Shown piece by piece: positions 33,883 through 44,103 of a DNA stretch of 64,000 bases. The DNA is taken from positions 31,993-95,992 of the forward strand of contig CAYVMC010000005.1 in the NCBI GenBank assembly GCA_964452495.1, in the 5' to 3' direction. The translations under genes were made by a program, and so were the position numbers. Each line of letters begins with the position of its first letter. Position 1 is the stretch's first letter. Origin of the DNA: CALUTH01 sp964452495. GTDB taxonomy: Bacteria > Cyanobacteriota > Vampirovibrionia > Gastranaerophilales > Gastranaerophilaceae. Below the pieces are notes generated by a model, which saw only the letters and a program-made list of their open reading frames with translations, had not been told where the DNA came from and made no database searches.

Positions 33883-35790
33883 TTATTCAGTTTCCAGAAG
33901 TTCCATTGCAAGAGAAGCTTCAACTTTTCCGTTTAATGTTTTAGAAACTTCTTTTAGTTTTTGTGCAACAGTTTCCATTTCATCAGTCCAGATAAAATTA
34001 TCTAGAACGTATTTCTCGCCTTTGTCAAAATCAGCCTCAATTTGAACTCTTATAATTTCTTCAAGCATTTTTCTTGCAGTTGGAACCATTTTATCGATAT
34101 TAACCATTAATACTCCGTCTTTTGAAATCTCAATAGCTCCGTGTTTTAAGAAATAGTAATTTTGCATAACGGTTCTGACTCTGTGTGCCTGACTTAAATT
34201 CGGCTTGGATTTCAGCATATTGTCCGCCGCAAAGGTCACAATAATTTGTTCTCTTTGTTCCGGAGTATAAAGTCCATTTTCAGTTAATATATCAAGCATT
34301 GCAAGCGAAACCATATCAGCCTTGTTTTCTTCAATAATTGATTGATATTTTCCTAAAGCTTCACGATTTTTGTTCGGTCCAAGAGAATGCCCGTTTTCAT
34401 GTCCTACTGTAAACCAGTGATCAGCTTCATCGTTATAATACCTGTGCTGGTCAGCGTTTAATGTTGCATCAAGACGTCTTTGTAGTTTTTGTTTTCCATC
34501 CTCGCTAGTTATTAAACGTATTTGACGGTGATAGACATTTCTTCTGCCCCCTCCTATTGTAAGCGATAATTTATCATCGTTAGGCAGATTTTCTGCTAGT
34601 GTAATACCGCCTCTGTATTCGCCGACATCACCCGTCACAGCCACAAGGTCAACATCAACCATTGTCTGCTTTGACTCTTTGTCCGGAGAAATATTCTGCT
34701 CATATTCATTATTAAAAGGCATGTTCTTTGCCATCAAGGGTAAATATTCTTTTACCTTCAATATCGCATCAGTACCTTTTTTATTAACGATACCAACCCT
34801 GCCGCCTAGCATATCTTTAGAAACAGGTTTGATATCATACTTGGAAAGCAGTTCCATTAGCTCCTTATTTTCAATAACCGTCTGAGTCATTTCATCAGAA
34901 TAATTTTCACGTGTTATGGTAAATTCTAATGGAGTATCCTGTAATTCTGCCCATTTTTTATCAGCATACGCATCAAGCATAGGATCTGCTGTTTTTAAAG
35001 CTTTTGCCTGTAATTTAAGGAACTCATTAAAATCAGCATTTGTAGAAACCTTTGCTGCTTTTTCAAGCTGTGCAGCCATCATTTCAAACTCTATTTTATA
35101 TTTGTCAATGTAGTCAGTACCTTTAAGCAAATCACCATCACGCTCCACAACACTACGCTGGTTAAGGATTGTTCTGACTTCCTCGATTTTATTCTGTTCT
35201 AACATTTTTTTAATGATTGAATGAAATTCTTCAACACTCAAATCTTCAGGATAAAGCCCTTTACCAAGTTTTTCAGATACCCCTTTGGCAAGGTTGATTT
35301 TGTTTGACTCTGTATCTATAGCACATACTCCCTTTTGAGCATCAAAAAGAATACGGGTTAATTTTGCATCATCGTTATTTTTTGCTATTTCACGGTTTAA
35401 ATACTCTCTAAAAGCAAGATTATGATGATTATCCAATTTAAGATTAATTTCTTCTAGAATATAAGCTGCTTTTACAAGGTGTTTTAGAGCCTTTTTATCA
35501 CCGTCAGCCAGTGATGTATACTCTTCTGCATCCGGTGCAAGCATTTTCTTTGTAGTCATATACTCTTTATTTATACGTTTTACCAGTTCATCATGCGAAA
35601 GATTTAATTCATAATCTTTTTGATAATTAACAATAGACTTATTTAATTCACTCATTTTATCAAGCTCCTCTGTTATTTTAGCCGAATTTCCACCACCCGA
35701 AACTGTAGAACCATCCTGTTTAGCTGTAGGCACAAGCGAAACACTATTTATAATTTTAGGGTTTGTACTTATAAGCGGTTTCATTTCCAT
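33883..35790 (-). CDS. Putative metallopeptidase related to the M49 (DPP III-like) group
   Basis: 635 residues. The motif VGHENGHSLGPNK (from about residue 467) gives HExxH, and IIEENKADMVSLAML about 20 residues later supplies the second Glu. The 'H-E-x-x-H ... G-P ... EE-x-KAD' layout resembles bacterial relatives of dipeptidyl peptidase III, though those have the longer HExxxH. Preceding strands (GGRRNVYHRQIRLI) also fit such enzymes. The N-terminus has no signal peptide. The protein is otherwise helical with many Lys/Glu. Substrate unknown. It is monocistronic, bounded by terminators. Confidence 0.65.
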   Translation of the reverse strand: MEMKPLISTNPKIINSVSLVPTAKQDGSTVSGGGNSAKITEELDKMSELNKSIVNYQKDYELNLSHDELVKRINKEYMTTKKMLAPDAEEYTSLADGDKKALKHLVKAAYILEEINLKLDNHHNLAFREYLNREIAKNNDDAKLTRILFDAQKGVCAIDTESNKINLAKGVSEKLGKGLYPEDLSVEEFHSIIKKMLEQNKIEEVRTILNQRSVVERDGDLLKGTDYIDKYKIEFEMMAAQLEKAAKVSTNADFNEFLKLQAKALKTADPMLDAYADKKWAELQDTPLEFTITRENYSDEMTQTVIENKELMELLSKYDIKPVSKDMLGGRVGIVNKKGTDAILKVKEYLPLMAKNMPFNNEYEQNISPDKESKQTMVDVDLVAVTGDVGEYRGGITLAENLPNDDKLSLTIGGGRRNVYHRQIRLITSEDGKQKLQRRLDATLNADQHRYYNDEADHWFTVGHENGHSLGPNKNREALGKYQSIIEENKADMVSLAMLDILTENGLYTPEQREQIIVTFAADNMLKSKPNLSQAHRVRTVMQNYYFLKHGAIEISKDGVLMVNIDKMVPTARKMLEEIIRVQIEADFDKGEKYVLDNFIWTDEMETVAQKLKEVSKTLNGKVEASLAMELLETE

Positions 35791-36116
35791 TGCTAAACTC
35801 CATTTACAACTTTTTATTATATATTATTTTCAGAAAATGTACAGTAAAAAGCTGACTAGGACTATTTTGCTTGAACTGTACTTTACAGCTAATTAAAAAC
35901 ATCAGCTGTTATCTTATACACCCTCACCTTAAAATACCTATATTTTCGGATAACCTTTCTGCTGCCATTGAAATTCACAACAGAAGCATCTTTAACAGAC
36001 AACAGATAGTATTAAGTCCCTCTGTACAGAAACTGCAATCAATTTATTGTTTTACACGCAGCACATACCTGCCAAAATTCAAGATTTACAAACATCAAAA
36101 TTTTAGCACCGGTGCT
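35791..36116. other. Gap of 326 bp with no gene seen
   Basis: The gap lies between the start of the M49-like gene and the end of clpC, both minus strand. It must hold the promoter of the M49-like gene and the clpC 3' end. I found no convincing -35/-10 pair, hairpin or small gene. An open plus-strand frame here continues into clpC antisense and looks fortuitous. Confidence 0.4.
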
Positions 36117-38606
36117 TTACTGTATTGCAGATGTTTCTTCTTGCTGACTATCTTCTTTTTGTTTTTTTTCAAACACAATTTTCTCATCAGCAAGCTTCAT
36201 TACAATTACATCACCGGGTTGATAAGTACTTGTAAGTATTTCTTCTGCAAGCGGATCTTCTATCTTCCTTTGAATAAGCCGTCTTAAAGGTCTTGCACCA
36301 TAGGCTTCTGAATATCCGTCTTTTGCAAGAAAATCCTTAACTTCATCTGTTACTTCCAGAGAGAGTTCACGTTCTGTAAGACGTTTAAACAAGTCCTTCA
36401 TCATCAGGTCTACAATTTGTCTGATTTCTTCCTTACTCAAGTGTGCAAATACAATAATATCATCAATACGATTTAAAAACTCCGGCCTAAAAGCTTTCTT
36501 AAGTTCTTCATTAACTGTTTCTTTAAGTTTTTCATATTTATCTTTTTTAGCATCTTCACCGGTTGTAAATCCGAGTTTGCCTTGAGTTGCAATCATACTG
36601 GCACCAACATTTGATGTCATAATAATAATTGTATTCTTAAAGTTTATATGTCTGCCTTTTGCATCAGTCAGACGGCCATCATCAAGAATTTGAAGCATAA
36701 TATTGAATACATCAGGGTGTGCTTTTTCAATTTCATCAAAAAGGATTACCGAATACGGTTTCTTTCTGACAATTTCCGATAAGTGTCCACCATCATCATA
36801 CCCTACATATCCCGGAGGAGAACCAATAAGTTTTGCAGTAGAGTGTTTTTCCATAAATTCGGACATATCTACACGAATCATATTATCCTCAGAACCAAAA
36901 ACAGCCTCTGCGAGAGCTTTTGCAAGTTCTGTTTTACCAACACCTGTAGGTCCGGAGAAAATAAAACTTCCAATTGGTCTGTTAGGACTTTTTAAACCTA
37001 CTCTTGCACGCCTTATTGCTTTTGAAATAGCTGTAACTGCTTCGCTTTGACCGATTACTCTGGCATGCAGCGTATCTTCAAGTTTCAACAAGCGTTCTGT
37101 TTCGCCTTCTGTTAATTTTGTAACAGGAACACCGGTCATTGTTGCAATAACTTCCGCAACATCCTCTTCTGTTACGGTAGGTTTATTCATATCATTATCA
37201 CGTTTCCACTCTTCGGTTGCCTCGCGAATTCTATCTTTCATATTCGCTTCATCATCTCTCAATGAAGATGCAAGTTCAAATTCCTGATTTCTTATAGCTT
37301 CTTCTTTTTCTTTGATGATTTTGCGAAGTTCTTTATCAAGTTCTCTACCTTCAGGAGATAATGAACTTACTTTTAATCGAACTTTTGAGCTTGCTTCGTC
37401 AAGTACATCAATAGCTTTATCAGGCAAAAACCTGTCATTTATATATTTGCTTGAGAGTTTTGTAGCCGCTACTATAGCCTCATCTGAAATGATAAGGTTA
37501 TGGTGTTCTTCATACTTAAATTTAAGCCCGCGGATAATCTCAATCGTTTCGTCAATTGAAGGTTCTTCAATTATAACCGGCTGAAATCTTCTTTCCAGAG
37601 CGGAATCTTTTTCTATGTATTTTCTGTACTCATCAGAAGTTGTAGCACCGATTACCTGAATTTCACCTCTTGATAAGGCAGGTTTGAGAATATTTGCAGC
37701 ATCAATAGCACCTTCAGCAGCACCTGCCCCGATAAGTGTATGCATTTCATCAATAACAAGAATTACATTACCTGCCTGACGAATTTCATCCATAATTTTT
37801 TTAAGACGTTCTTCAAATTCGCCTCTGTACTTAGTTCCTGCAATCAAAAGCCCCATATCAAGCTGAATAATCTTTTTACCATCCAGAATATCAGGAACTT
37901 CTGCATTTACAATTCTTATTGCAAGTCCTTCTGCCACTGCAGTTTTACCAACCCCCGGTTCACCAAGTAGAACCGGATTATTTTTGGTTCTTCTTGCAAG
38001 AATTTGAATAACCCTTTCAATCTCTTTTTCACGTCCAACAACAGGGTCAAGACGCATTTCAGCTGCTGCTAATGTTAAGTCAGTACCATACTCATCAAGA
38101 CTTGGAGTCTTAACTTTTGATGCCTGAGAAGAAGAGGTAGAAATATTACCTGATGCTGTCGTTTGAGGTTTTGTATCACCGAGCATTTTTACAACATTGC
38201 TGCGAATCTTGTTTAAATCGACTCCAAGATTTTCAAGTACACGTGCGGCTACACCTTCCCCTTCACGTATTAATCCGAGAAGAAGGTGTTCAGTTCCAAT
38301 ATAATTGTGACCAAGCTGCCGTGCTTCATCCCATGATAATTCCAGCACACGTTTTGCCCGAGGAGTAAACGGAATTTCTACTGCAACAAATCCTGACCCT
38401 CTGCCAATAATTTTTTCAACCTCAATCCTTGCATCCTTAAGGTTTACTCCCATTGATTTAAGAGTCTTTGCCGCAATTCCCGTACCTTCCCCAATCAAAC
38501 CAAGTAATACCTGTTCTGTACCTACAAAGTTATGACCTAGACGTCTGGCTTCTTCCTGAGCCAACATTATTACTTTAATTGCTTTTTCGGTAAAACGTTC
38601 AAACAT
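36117..38606 (-). CDS. clpC: ATP-dependent Clp protease ATP-binding subunit
   Basis: 829-residue Hsp100 unfoldase partner of ClpP. The N-domain has two repeats (HNFVGTEQVLLGLIGEG and HNYIGTEHLLLGLIREG). AAA domain 1 has GEPGVGKTA, the middle has a UVR-like segment (EEAIRNQEFELASSLRDDE), and AAA domain 2 has GPTGVGKTELAKA. These features separate ClpC from ClpB. GAGGAG precedes the ATG. TATAAT within ATTATAAT (38631-38638) is a likely -10. mcsA, mcsB and ctsR are not adjacent. Confidence 0.97.
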   Translation of the reverse strand: MFERFTEKAIKVIMLAQEEARRLGHNFVGTEQVLLGLIGEGTGIAAKTLKSMGVNLKDARIEVEKIIGRGSGFVAVEIPFTPRAKRVLELSWDEARQLGHNYIGTEHLLLGLIREGEGVAARVLENLGVDLNKIRSNVVKMLGDTKPQTTASGNISTSSSQASKVKTPSLDEYGTDLTLAAAEMRLDPVVGREKEIERVIQILARRTKNNPVLLGEPGVGKTAVAEGLAIRIVNAEVPDILDGKKIIQLDMGLLIAGTKYRGEFEERLKKIMDEIRQAGNVILVIDEMHTLIGAGAAEGAIDAANILKPALSRGEIQVIGATTSDEYRKYIEKDSALERRFQPVIIEEPSIDETIEIIRGLKFKYEEHHNLIISDEAIVAATKLSSKYINDRFLPDKAIDVLDEASSKVRLKVSSLSPEGRELDKELRKIIKEKEEAIRNQEFELASSLRDDEANMKDRIREATEEWKRDNDMNKPTVTEEDVAEVIATMTGVPVTKLTEGETERLLKLEDTLHARVIGQSEAVTAISKAIRRARVGLKSPNRPIGSFIFSGPTGVGKTELAKALAEAVFGSEDNMIRVDMSEFMEKHSTAKLIGSPPGYVGYDDGGHLSEIVRKKPYSVILFDEIEKAHPDVFNIMLQILDDGRLTDAKGRHINFKNTIIIMTSNVGASMIATQGKLGFTTGEDAKKDKYEKLKETVNEELKKAFRPEFLNRIDDIIVFAHLSKEEIRQIVDLMMKDLFKRLTERELSLEVTDEVKDFLAKDGYSEAYGARPLRRLIQRKIEDPLAEEILTSTYQPGDVIVMKLADEKIVFEKKQKEDSQQEETSAIQ

Positions 38607-38766
38607 TAGTTTCTCCTCTATTAAACAGCTATTATAATGTTACAAAAAATAACGCAAAACTTCAAGTAGGTAAGGCATTATTTACACTATAAACCTTATT
38701 AATTATTCTAATATTTAATATTTGTGTATTAAATTTGTACTTACAAAACAGATAACTCTTACAAGA

Positions 38767-39711
38767 TTATTTTACAGATACAGCCGCTTTTTCAATATGT
38801 TTTGCAGCATAAACAGCACTTACGGCACCATCAGAAACTGCTGTAATAACCTGTCTTAAAGGAGTTCTTCTTATATCTCCTGCTGCAAAAACACCGGTAA
38901 CAGATGTTTCCATTCTCTCATCAGTTATTATAAATCCGTATTCATCCTGTTGTATTTGTCCATTTATAAGTTCCGTATTGGGGACAACTCCAATAAACGG
39001 AAATACACCATCCACCTCCAGGTTTGTAACATGTCCGCTTTTTACATTCTTAAGTACAAGGCTTTTAACTTTTGCTTCTCCCTGTATTTCAAGCGGAATT
39101 GTATCATATACAAATTCTATTTTTTCATTTGCTGCCGCTCTGTTTACAAGTATTTTATCCGCCCGTAAAGTATCACGCCTGTGAATTATGTATACTTTCT
39201 TTGCAAATTTTGTAAGATAAATCCCTTCTTCAACTGCAGTATTGCCGCCGCCTACAATAGCAACTATTTTATCCTTATAAAACGCACCATCACATACGGC
39301 ACAATAACTTACACCATTACCTGTATATTCTTTTTCTCCACTAATATCTAATTTTTTAGGAGCTGCACCCATCGCAAGAATAACCGCCTGAGATTTGAAT
39401 ATATACTCTTTGGTTTCAACAATTTTAGGATTTGAAATAAGATCTATCGAAACAATTTCTTGCATTGGAAATTTATCAGCACCAAACTTATCACAATGTT
39501 CTTCAAATTTCTCAGATAATTCAAATCCGCTAATTTCCGGAAACCCCATATAGTTTTCTATATCTGCATAATTTGAAGGTTGTCCGCCAAACATAGTAAT
39601 ATCAATAATAGCACATTTAAGCGCACTCCTTGCGGCATAAACGCCGGCACTTAATCCCGCAGGCCCGCCGCCGAGAATAACAATATCATATTCATATACT
39701 TTTTTACTCAT
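38767..39711 (-). CDS. trxB: Thioredoxin reductase
   Basis: 314-residue FAD/NADPH enzyme. The FAD site GGGPAGLSAGVYAARSA is at the N-terminus, the redox pair CAVCDGAF near residues 137-144, the NADPH loop GGGNTAVEEG near 156, and the second FAD motif VFAAGDIR near 276. The length is normal. It may be co-transcribed with the upstream secreted protein gene, 18 bases away. Confidence 0.96.
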   Translation of the reverse strand: MSKKVYEYDIVILGGGPAGLSAGVYAARSALKCAIIDITMFGGQPSNYADIENYMGFPEISGFELSEKFEEHCDKFGADKFPMQEIVSIDLISNPKIVETKEYIFKSQAVILAMGAAPKKLDISGEKEYTGNGVSYCAVCDGAFYKDKIVAIVGGGNTAVEEGIYLTKFAKKVYIIHRRDTLRADKILVNRAAANEKIEFVYDTIPLEIQGEAKVKSLVLKNVKSGHVTNLEVDGVFPFIGVVPNTELINGQIQQDEYGFIITDERMETSVTGVFAAGDIRRTPLRQVITAVSDGAVSAVYAAKHIEKAAVSVK

Positions 39712-39729
39712 ATAAACTTCATCCTCTAA

Positions 39730-40233
39730 CTATCTTAAAACATTTTCGCCTGAGATTTTCTCACCGCGGATTTCATATTTAGCTGTATCGGACTTCATCA
39801 CATGTCCATCCACATTTGAAACCTGTTCCAGTTTAATATCGTTAATACCAGAAAAAGTATTTTCATTTAATCTTATTGTCACCACATCTGTTAGTACTTT
39901 GTTATCAAAATCTACCTTTCTAGTAAACGAAACAACATTACCCTGAGCAGCGTTTATTGAAACATCAGCGCTCGCACCCGTAAACGGGTTGCTTAAATTT
40001 AAGACGTTACCAGTTCTGGATAAGTTCCACAAATCTGTACTTTTAGGTTTGAACAGTGCGTAATTACTGGCATCAACGATTTCTGCTTTAACACTCCAGC
40101 TTCCAAAAATAGCTTTCGGAACTTCATCAATCGAAACTCCGGCTTGCAAAGTATAAGTACTTTCAGCAATCGCAGGTATAAGAGTAATTGCCATTATTAA
40201 ACCTATAAATAAAATCTGCAGATATTTTTTCAT
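39730..40233 (-). CDS. Secreted protein of unknown function
   Basis: 167 residues starting at ATG 40233, with AAAGGA about 11 bases upstream. An in-frame GTG at 40263 would add ten residues before a normal signal peptide. The signal is MKKYLQILFIGLIMAITL with a probable cut after AIA. The mature part is rich in beta-strand-like alternation (IFGSWSVKAEIVDAS, NVVSFTRKVDFDNKVLTDVV) and polar residues. No Cys, no repeats. It could be a small envelope beta protein. Its place before trxB is noted, but it has no Cys for redox work. Confidence 0.65.
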   Translation of the reverse strand: MKKYLQILFIGLIMAITLIPAIAESTYTLQAGVSIDEVPKAIFGSWSVKAEIVDASNYALFKPKSTDLWNLSRTGNVLNLSNPFTGASADVSINAAQGNVVSFTRKVDFDNKVLTDVVTIRLNENTFSGINDIKLEQVSNVDGHVMKSDTAKYEIRGEKISGENVLR

Positions 40234-40578
40234 TTGATATTTTATCCTTTTAACATTAATCACATTACTGTCTGATTAACCGTGCCGTATTTTACTACCG
40301 TATCTCTTTAATATTGGAAATAATTACTTTCTGTTAACTTTTTCCACAAATAAGGATAGAAAAGTCTGTTTATATTTTTACTCCTCATTAGAAACATTTT
40401 AAGACTTGTTCTGCCACAGTCTTTTTTTTAACATTTGATTTAAACTTCTCCTGACAGTTTTTTATTTTCAATATAAAGCAATTATTTTTCTTCTCAATAG
40501 ACTAAAAATTAATTTCTAATAAAGAAAATCATTTACCCCCACTTAGTCAAACTTATAGCTTTATAACATACATTTACT
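40234..40578. other. Gap of 345 bp with no gene seen
   Basis: The gap lies between the end of pgi and the start of the secreted protein gene, both minus strand. It is AT-rich. A weak inverted pair (AAGACTT-type, around 40400-40426) is present, but no clear terminator, small reading frame or known RNA motif. Confidence 0.4.
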
Positions 40579-41967
40579 CTAAACAGTTATAAGTTTTTCC
40601 TGAAGAGTTTTTGCAGATTCTTCAAACCCCGCACGCCCCATAAGTGCATAAGTATAGTTTTTTGCCTGCTCTACTCCAGGTTGATTAAAAGCATTTATAT
40701 TATACAATTCGCCGGCAATAGCTGTTTGCACTTCTAACATGTATAAAAGCTGGGCTACGTGATAACCATTAATATTGGGCAGGGTTATTGTCATTGTAGG
40801 ACGTTTGTAGTCAGCCAGTGCAACCCTTGTAGAATCAGCCTCTGCATTTATAAGGTCATTAACCGTTTTCCCGCCAAGGTATCCGATACCCGTATATTCA
40901 AGGATTCTCGGGATTTCAAGAGTCGTATCAAACTCCTCTACTCTGATAAATGTAATAACTTTATTATTTGGCCCTTCATTATACAACTGAATTTGAGAGT
41001 GCTGATCCGTTGCACCGAGGGCTTTAACCGGTGTTTGACCATTGTATACTGCTTCATTATTATTATTCACTTCTTTACCCAGTGACTCTGCCCAGAGCTG
41101 CACATACCAGTCAGAAATATACTTTAAACGACTTGAATATGGCATCATTACAGAAATATTTTTACCCTTTTTAGTATCAAGAAGATATTGGACAAGTGCA
41201 GCCTGTGCCGCAATATTCTGATGGATATCAGTATTCTTGAGTGCTAAATCCATATCTTTGATACCATTCATAATTTCTTCAATATCAATACCAACAAGGG
41301 CAAGCGGAAGCAGACCGACCGCCGAAAATACAGAAAACCTACCGCCGACATCATCAGGTATGACAAAAGTTTTATATCCTTCTTGATCGGCAAGCTGTCT
41401 TAATACACCTAATTTTTTGTCAGTTGTCGCAACAATATTTTTCCTGTAATCATCGCCCAGCTCTTTTTCAAGTCTGTCTTTAATAATCATATATTGAGAC
41501 ATCGTTTCTGCTGTGGAACCGGATTTTGTAATAACATTCACAAGCGTTTTCTTTAAATCAAGAGTGTCTAAAAGTCCGTTCATATAATCAGGGTCAATGT
41601 TGTCCATAAAGAACAGACGCGGGAAATTGTTTCTTTGCTCTGGAGTAAGCACATTCCAGTATGGCTTAAGAAGTGCATGTGACATTGCAAGCCCGCCCAG
41701 TGCCGAACCGCCGATGCCAAGTACGAGGACATTTTCAAATCTGCCTGTAACCATTGATGCAAATTCTTTAACATACCAGACGGTTTCTTCATTATACCCG
41801 AGATTCATCCATTGGAGCCATTGTCCCGGTTTATCTTTACGCTTATTTAGATCAACAATTATTTCTGCAATCCTGTCTTTATAATTACTAAACTCTTCAT
41901 CAAGGTTCAAACCGTCATTTTCTCCGATAATCATGGCATCAGTATTTCTACAGCTCAATCTAATCAT
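40579..41967 (-). CDS. pgi: Glucose-6-phosphate isomerase
   Basis: 462-residue glycolytic isomerase with SIS domains: VLGIGGSALGG near residue 82, the phosphate-binding ITKSGSTAETMSQY near 146, and GATDQHSQIQLYNEGPN near 320, where the catalytic His is expected. It is of the compact bacterial type (about 450 residues). The first 20 residues could be trimmed if the ATG at residue 12 is used. Confidence 0.94.
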   Translation of the reverse strand: MIRLSCRNTDAMIIGENDGLNLDEEFSNYKDRIAEIIVDLNKRKDKPGQWLQWMNLGYNEETVWYVKEFASMVTGRFENVLVLGIGGSALGGLAMSHALLKPYWNVLTPEQRNNFPRLFFMDNIDPDYMNGLLDTLDLKKTLVNVITKSGSTAETMSQYMIIKDRLEKELGDDYRKNIVATTDKKLGVLRQLADQEGYKTFVIPDDVGGRFSVFSAVGLLPLALVGIDIEEIMNGIKDMDLALKNTDIHQNIAAQAALVQYLLDTKKGKNISVMMPYSSRLKYISDWYVQLWAESLGKEVNNNNEAVYNGQTPVKALGATDQHSQIQLYNEGPNNKVITFIRVEEFDTTLEIPRILEYTGIGYLGGKTVNDLINAEADSTRVALADYKRPTMTITLPNINGYHVAQLLYMLEVQTAIAGELYNINAFNQPGVEQAKNYTYALMGRAGFEESAKTLQEKLITV

Positions 41968-42185
41968 CGCTAAGACACTCCTCTTTCTAAATATTCATTT
42001 ATACTTATTGTACTATAAACACTGCGGATTTCAACCAGCCGGGTGACAGTTAAATTGCAGTTAATAATATTGTTTAAGTCAGTTACAGCAATTAAAAAAT
42101 TTAGCAGATTTTTTAATATGAACAACCATTTTATTAATATACTCTTTTATTGCTCTACAAATTCAGCAAGTGAAAATATATCTTT

Positions 42186-43142
42186 TTATCTGTTTTTATT
42201 AAATTTCTTTTGCAAAAACTTAAGGTACCACTTTGTAAGTAGAGGTTTTTTATACAGTTTAACATCTTCCATTTTAAGAAGTTTGTTATCCCCGCACACA
42301 ACAGTAACTCCGGACAAATGCGGCGCAATTTCCACAATACTGCCCGGTTGATGATAAGGAGTGTTGTTATCAATTATATATGTTTTGTGAGGATTTGGTG
42401 ACAAGAACTCTTTACCAGTTGCAAAAAATGTTTTGCCCCACGGATAAATAGCCCGAATATGTGCATAAACATCCTCCGCCGGTTTTCTGAAATCAAGCAT
42501 TACTTCCATATCTTTAGATGAATAATAAGTTGCACGTTCCTCTATTTGTGTAAGAGGAATAATTACATCTTCCTGCAATTTATTCAACAATTCAAATACA
42601 GCTCCTCTTGCAACAAGCACTGTACGTTTTTTAAGACTTTCACCCGTATCTTCCGGCAGGACTTCAACTCCACGCTGAAATAAAATAGCCCCTGTATCAT
42701 AATTTTCATCTACCAGATGAAGACTTATTCCGCTTAAATCTTCCCGATGTTTAATAACCTGATAATACGGATTTACACCACGATATAGCGGTAATAGCGA
42801 TGGATGTGCATTAATTGTTCCAAGCCGTGGAATTGAAAAAATCTCTTTTTTTATTTTTTCACTCCAGGAACCTACAAGAATAACATCAGGATTGAGTTTT
42901 AAAACAGCTTCTTTAAACTCTTTGCTGTTAATACTTTTTGCTTTAATCTCCGGCAAATTATAACTTCTTATATACGCATAGTCGAGCGATGGGATTATAC
43001 TATCTCTTATCCTGCGGATAAATGACGAATATTTTTTTCTGTCCCCGCGTAAAACCCCTACAATTTCACAACCTGCATCAAGTGTCCCTGCTATAAGGTT
43101 TGTAAACATTTCGCCATATCCTACAATTATTACTCTCAGCAT
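42186..43142 (-). CDS. Formyltransferase (methionyl-tRNA formyltransferase-like)
   Basis: 318 residues. The formyl-transfer core is clear: VIIVGYGEMFTNLI at the N-terminus, INAHPSLLPLYRGVNP with catalytic Asn and His near residues 110-125, and the Asp of DENYDTGAILFQ near 145. A C-terminal domain (from about 205) corresponds in position to the tRNA-binding domain of Fmt. The sequence is diverged enough that another formyltransferase role, such as sugar or amino-sugar formylation, is possible. It overlaps the end of ribF by seven bases, so the two are coupled. Confidence 0.75.
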   Translation of the reverse strand: MLRVIIVGYGEMFTNLIAGTLDAGCEIVGVLRGDRKKYSSFIRRIRDSIIPSLDYAYIRSYNLPEIKAKSINSKEFKEAVLKLNPDVILVGSWSEKIKKEIFSIPRLGTINAHPSLLPLYRGVNPYYQVIKHREDLSGISLHLVDENYDTGAILFQRGVEVLPEDTGESLKKRTVLVARGAVFELLNKLQEDVIIPLTQIEERATYYSSKDMEVMLDFRKPAEDVYAHIRAIYPWGKTFFATGKEFLSPNPHKTYIIDNNTPYHQPGSIVEIAPHLSGVTVVCGDNKLLKMEDVKLYKKPLLTKWYLKFLQKKFNKNR

Positions 43143-44026
43143 TTTGTTAAATCCTTTTTTATTTGCTCTTTTAATTTATCAAGCGATTCAAATTTCCGCT
43201 CCAAACGTATTTGTTTTTCTATTTCTATATTAACAAATTCTCCGTAAATGTCATCACTAAAATCCAGAATATAAACTTCGGCAACCGGTGTTTTGTTGTT
43301 TTCATTGACAGTCGGTTTTATTCCAAAATTCATCATACCTTTATAATTATTATTTCTAATGTTAATTCTAACAGAATAAACTCCATAAGGAATTTTTACA
43401 AGCTTTTCCGGATATATAACATTTGCCGTAGGATAACCGATTGTTCTGCCTATTTGATTTCCGTGTATAACATATCCATCAAACGAAAACGAATGTCCCA
43501 ACATTTTATTTGCCGCAATTATATCTCCACTGCTCAATTTCTGCCTTATTACAGAAGATGAAATTATTTCACTGTCAATTATTTCAGGCTCTATCATAAA
43601 GTATTCATAACCGTAAATAATACTTTGTTCTTTCAGAAATTTTACAGTTCCAAGCCTTGACTTCCCAAAAGTATGATTAAACCCTGTTGTTATAGCTTTT
43701 GGTGCAAATTTTTTAACGAGTGCTTCAAGGTAATCTTTGCAAGATACTTCCATTAGTTTTTTATCAAAATCTATGCTAAAAATATAATTAATACCCAATT
43801 CTTTAATAAGCTTATCCCGTGTTTGACGGGATGTAATATATTTTACTTCTTTCCCCGCAGCCTCTGCAGGATGAGCATTAAATGTTATAACTGCCGATTT
43901 TACCCCGTTATGTTTTGCATAATCCACAGCATTTAAAATAACTTTTTTATGCGCCCTGTGTACCCCGTCAAAAAATCCCAGCGCAAGTGAAAAATCTTTA
44001 CAGTTATCAGGTATAATATTAAACAT
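43136..44026 (-). CDS. ribF: Riboflavin kinase / FAD synthetase
   Basis: 296-residue bifunctional enzyme making FMN and FAD. The nucleotidyltransferase half has LGFFDGVHRAHKKVI (residues 16-30) and the TGFNHTFGKSRLG loop. The kinase half has GNQIGRTIGYPTANV and the short C-terminal ERKFESLDKLKEQI helix. FMN and FAD are needed by pyrD/pyrK and trxB in this window. Confidence 0.94.
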   Translation of the reverse strand: MFNIIPDNCKDFSLALGFFDGVHRAHKKVILNAVDYAKHNGVKSAVITFNAHPAEAAGKEVKYITSRQTRDKLIKELGINYIFSIDFDKKLMEVSCKDYLEALVKKFAPKAITTGFNHTFGKSRLGTVKFLKEQSIIYGYEYFMIEPEIIDSEIISSSVIRQKLSSGDIIAANKMLGHSFSFDGYVIHGNQIGRTIGYPTANVIYPEKLVKIPYGVYSVRINIRNNNYKGMMNFGIKPTVNENNKTPVAEVYILDFSDDIYGEFVNIEIEKQIRLERKFESLDKLKEQIKKDLTKC

Positions 44027-44103
44027 ATATTAATTTTATCAAGTCAAGTAATCAAAGGCAATGCTGTAATAGAGTAATATTGATTTTTCCGGGAAATATA
44101 TAC

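Noticed and set aside
35871..36287. Plus-strand 138-codon frame downstream of clpC
   Set aside because: More than half of it is antisense to the end of clpC. Composition is unlike neighbouring proteins and there is no ribosome site.
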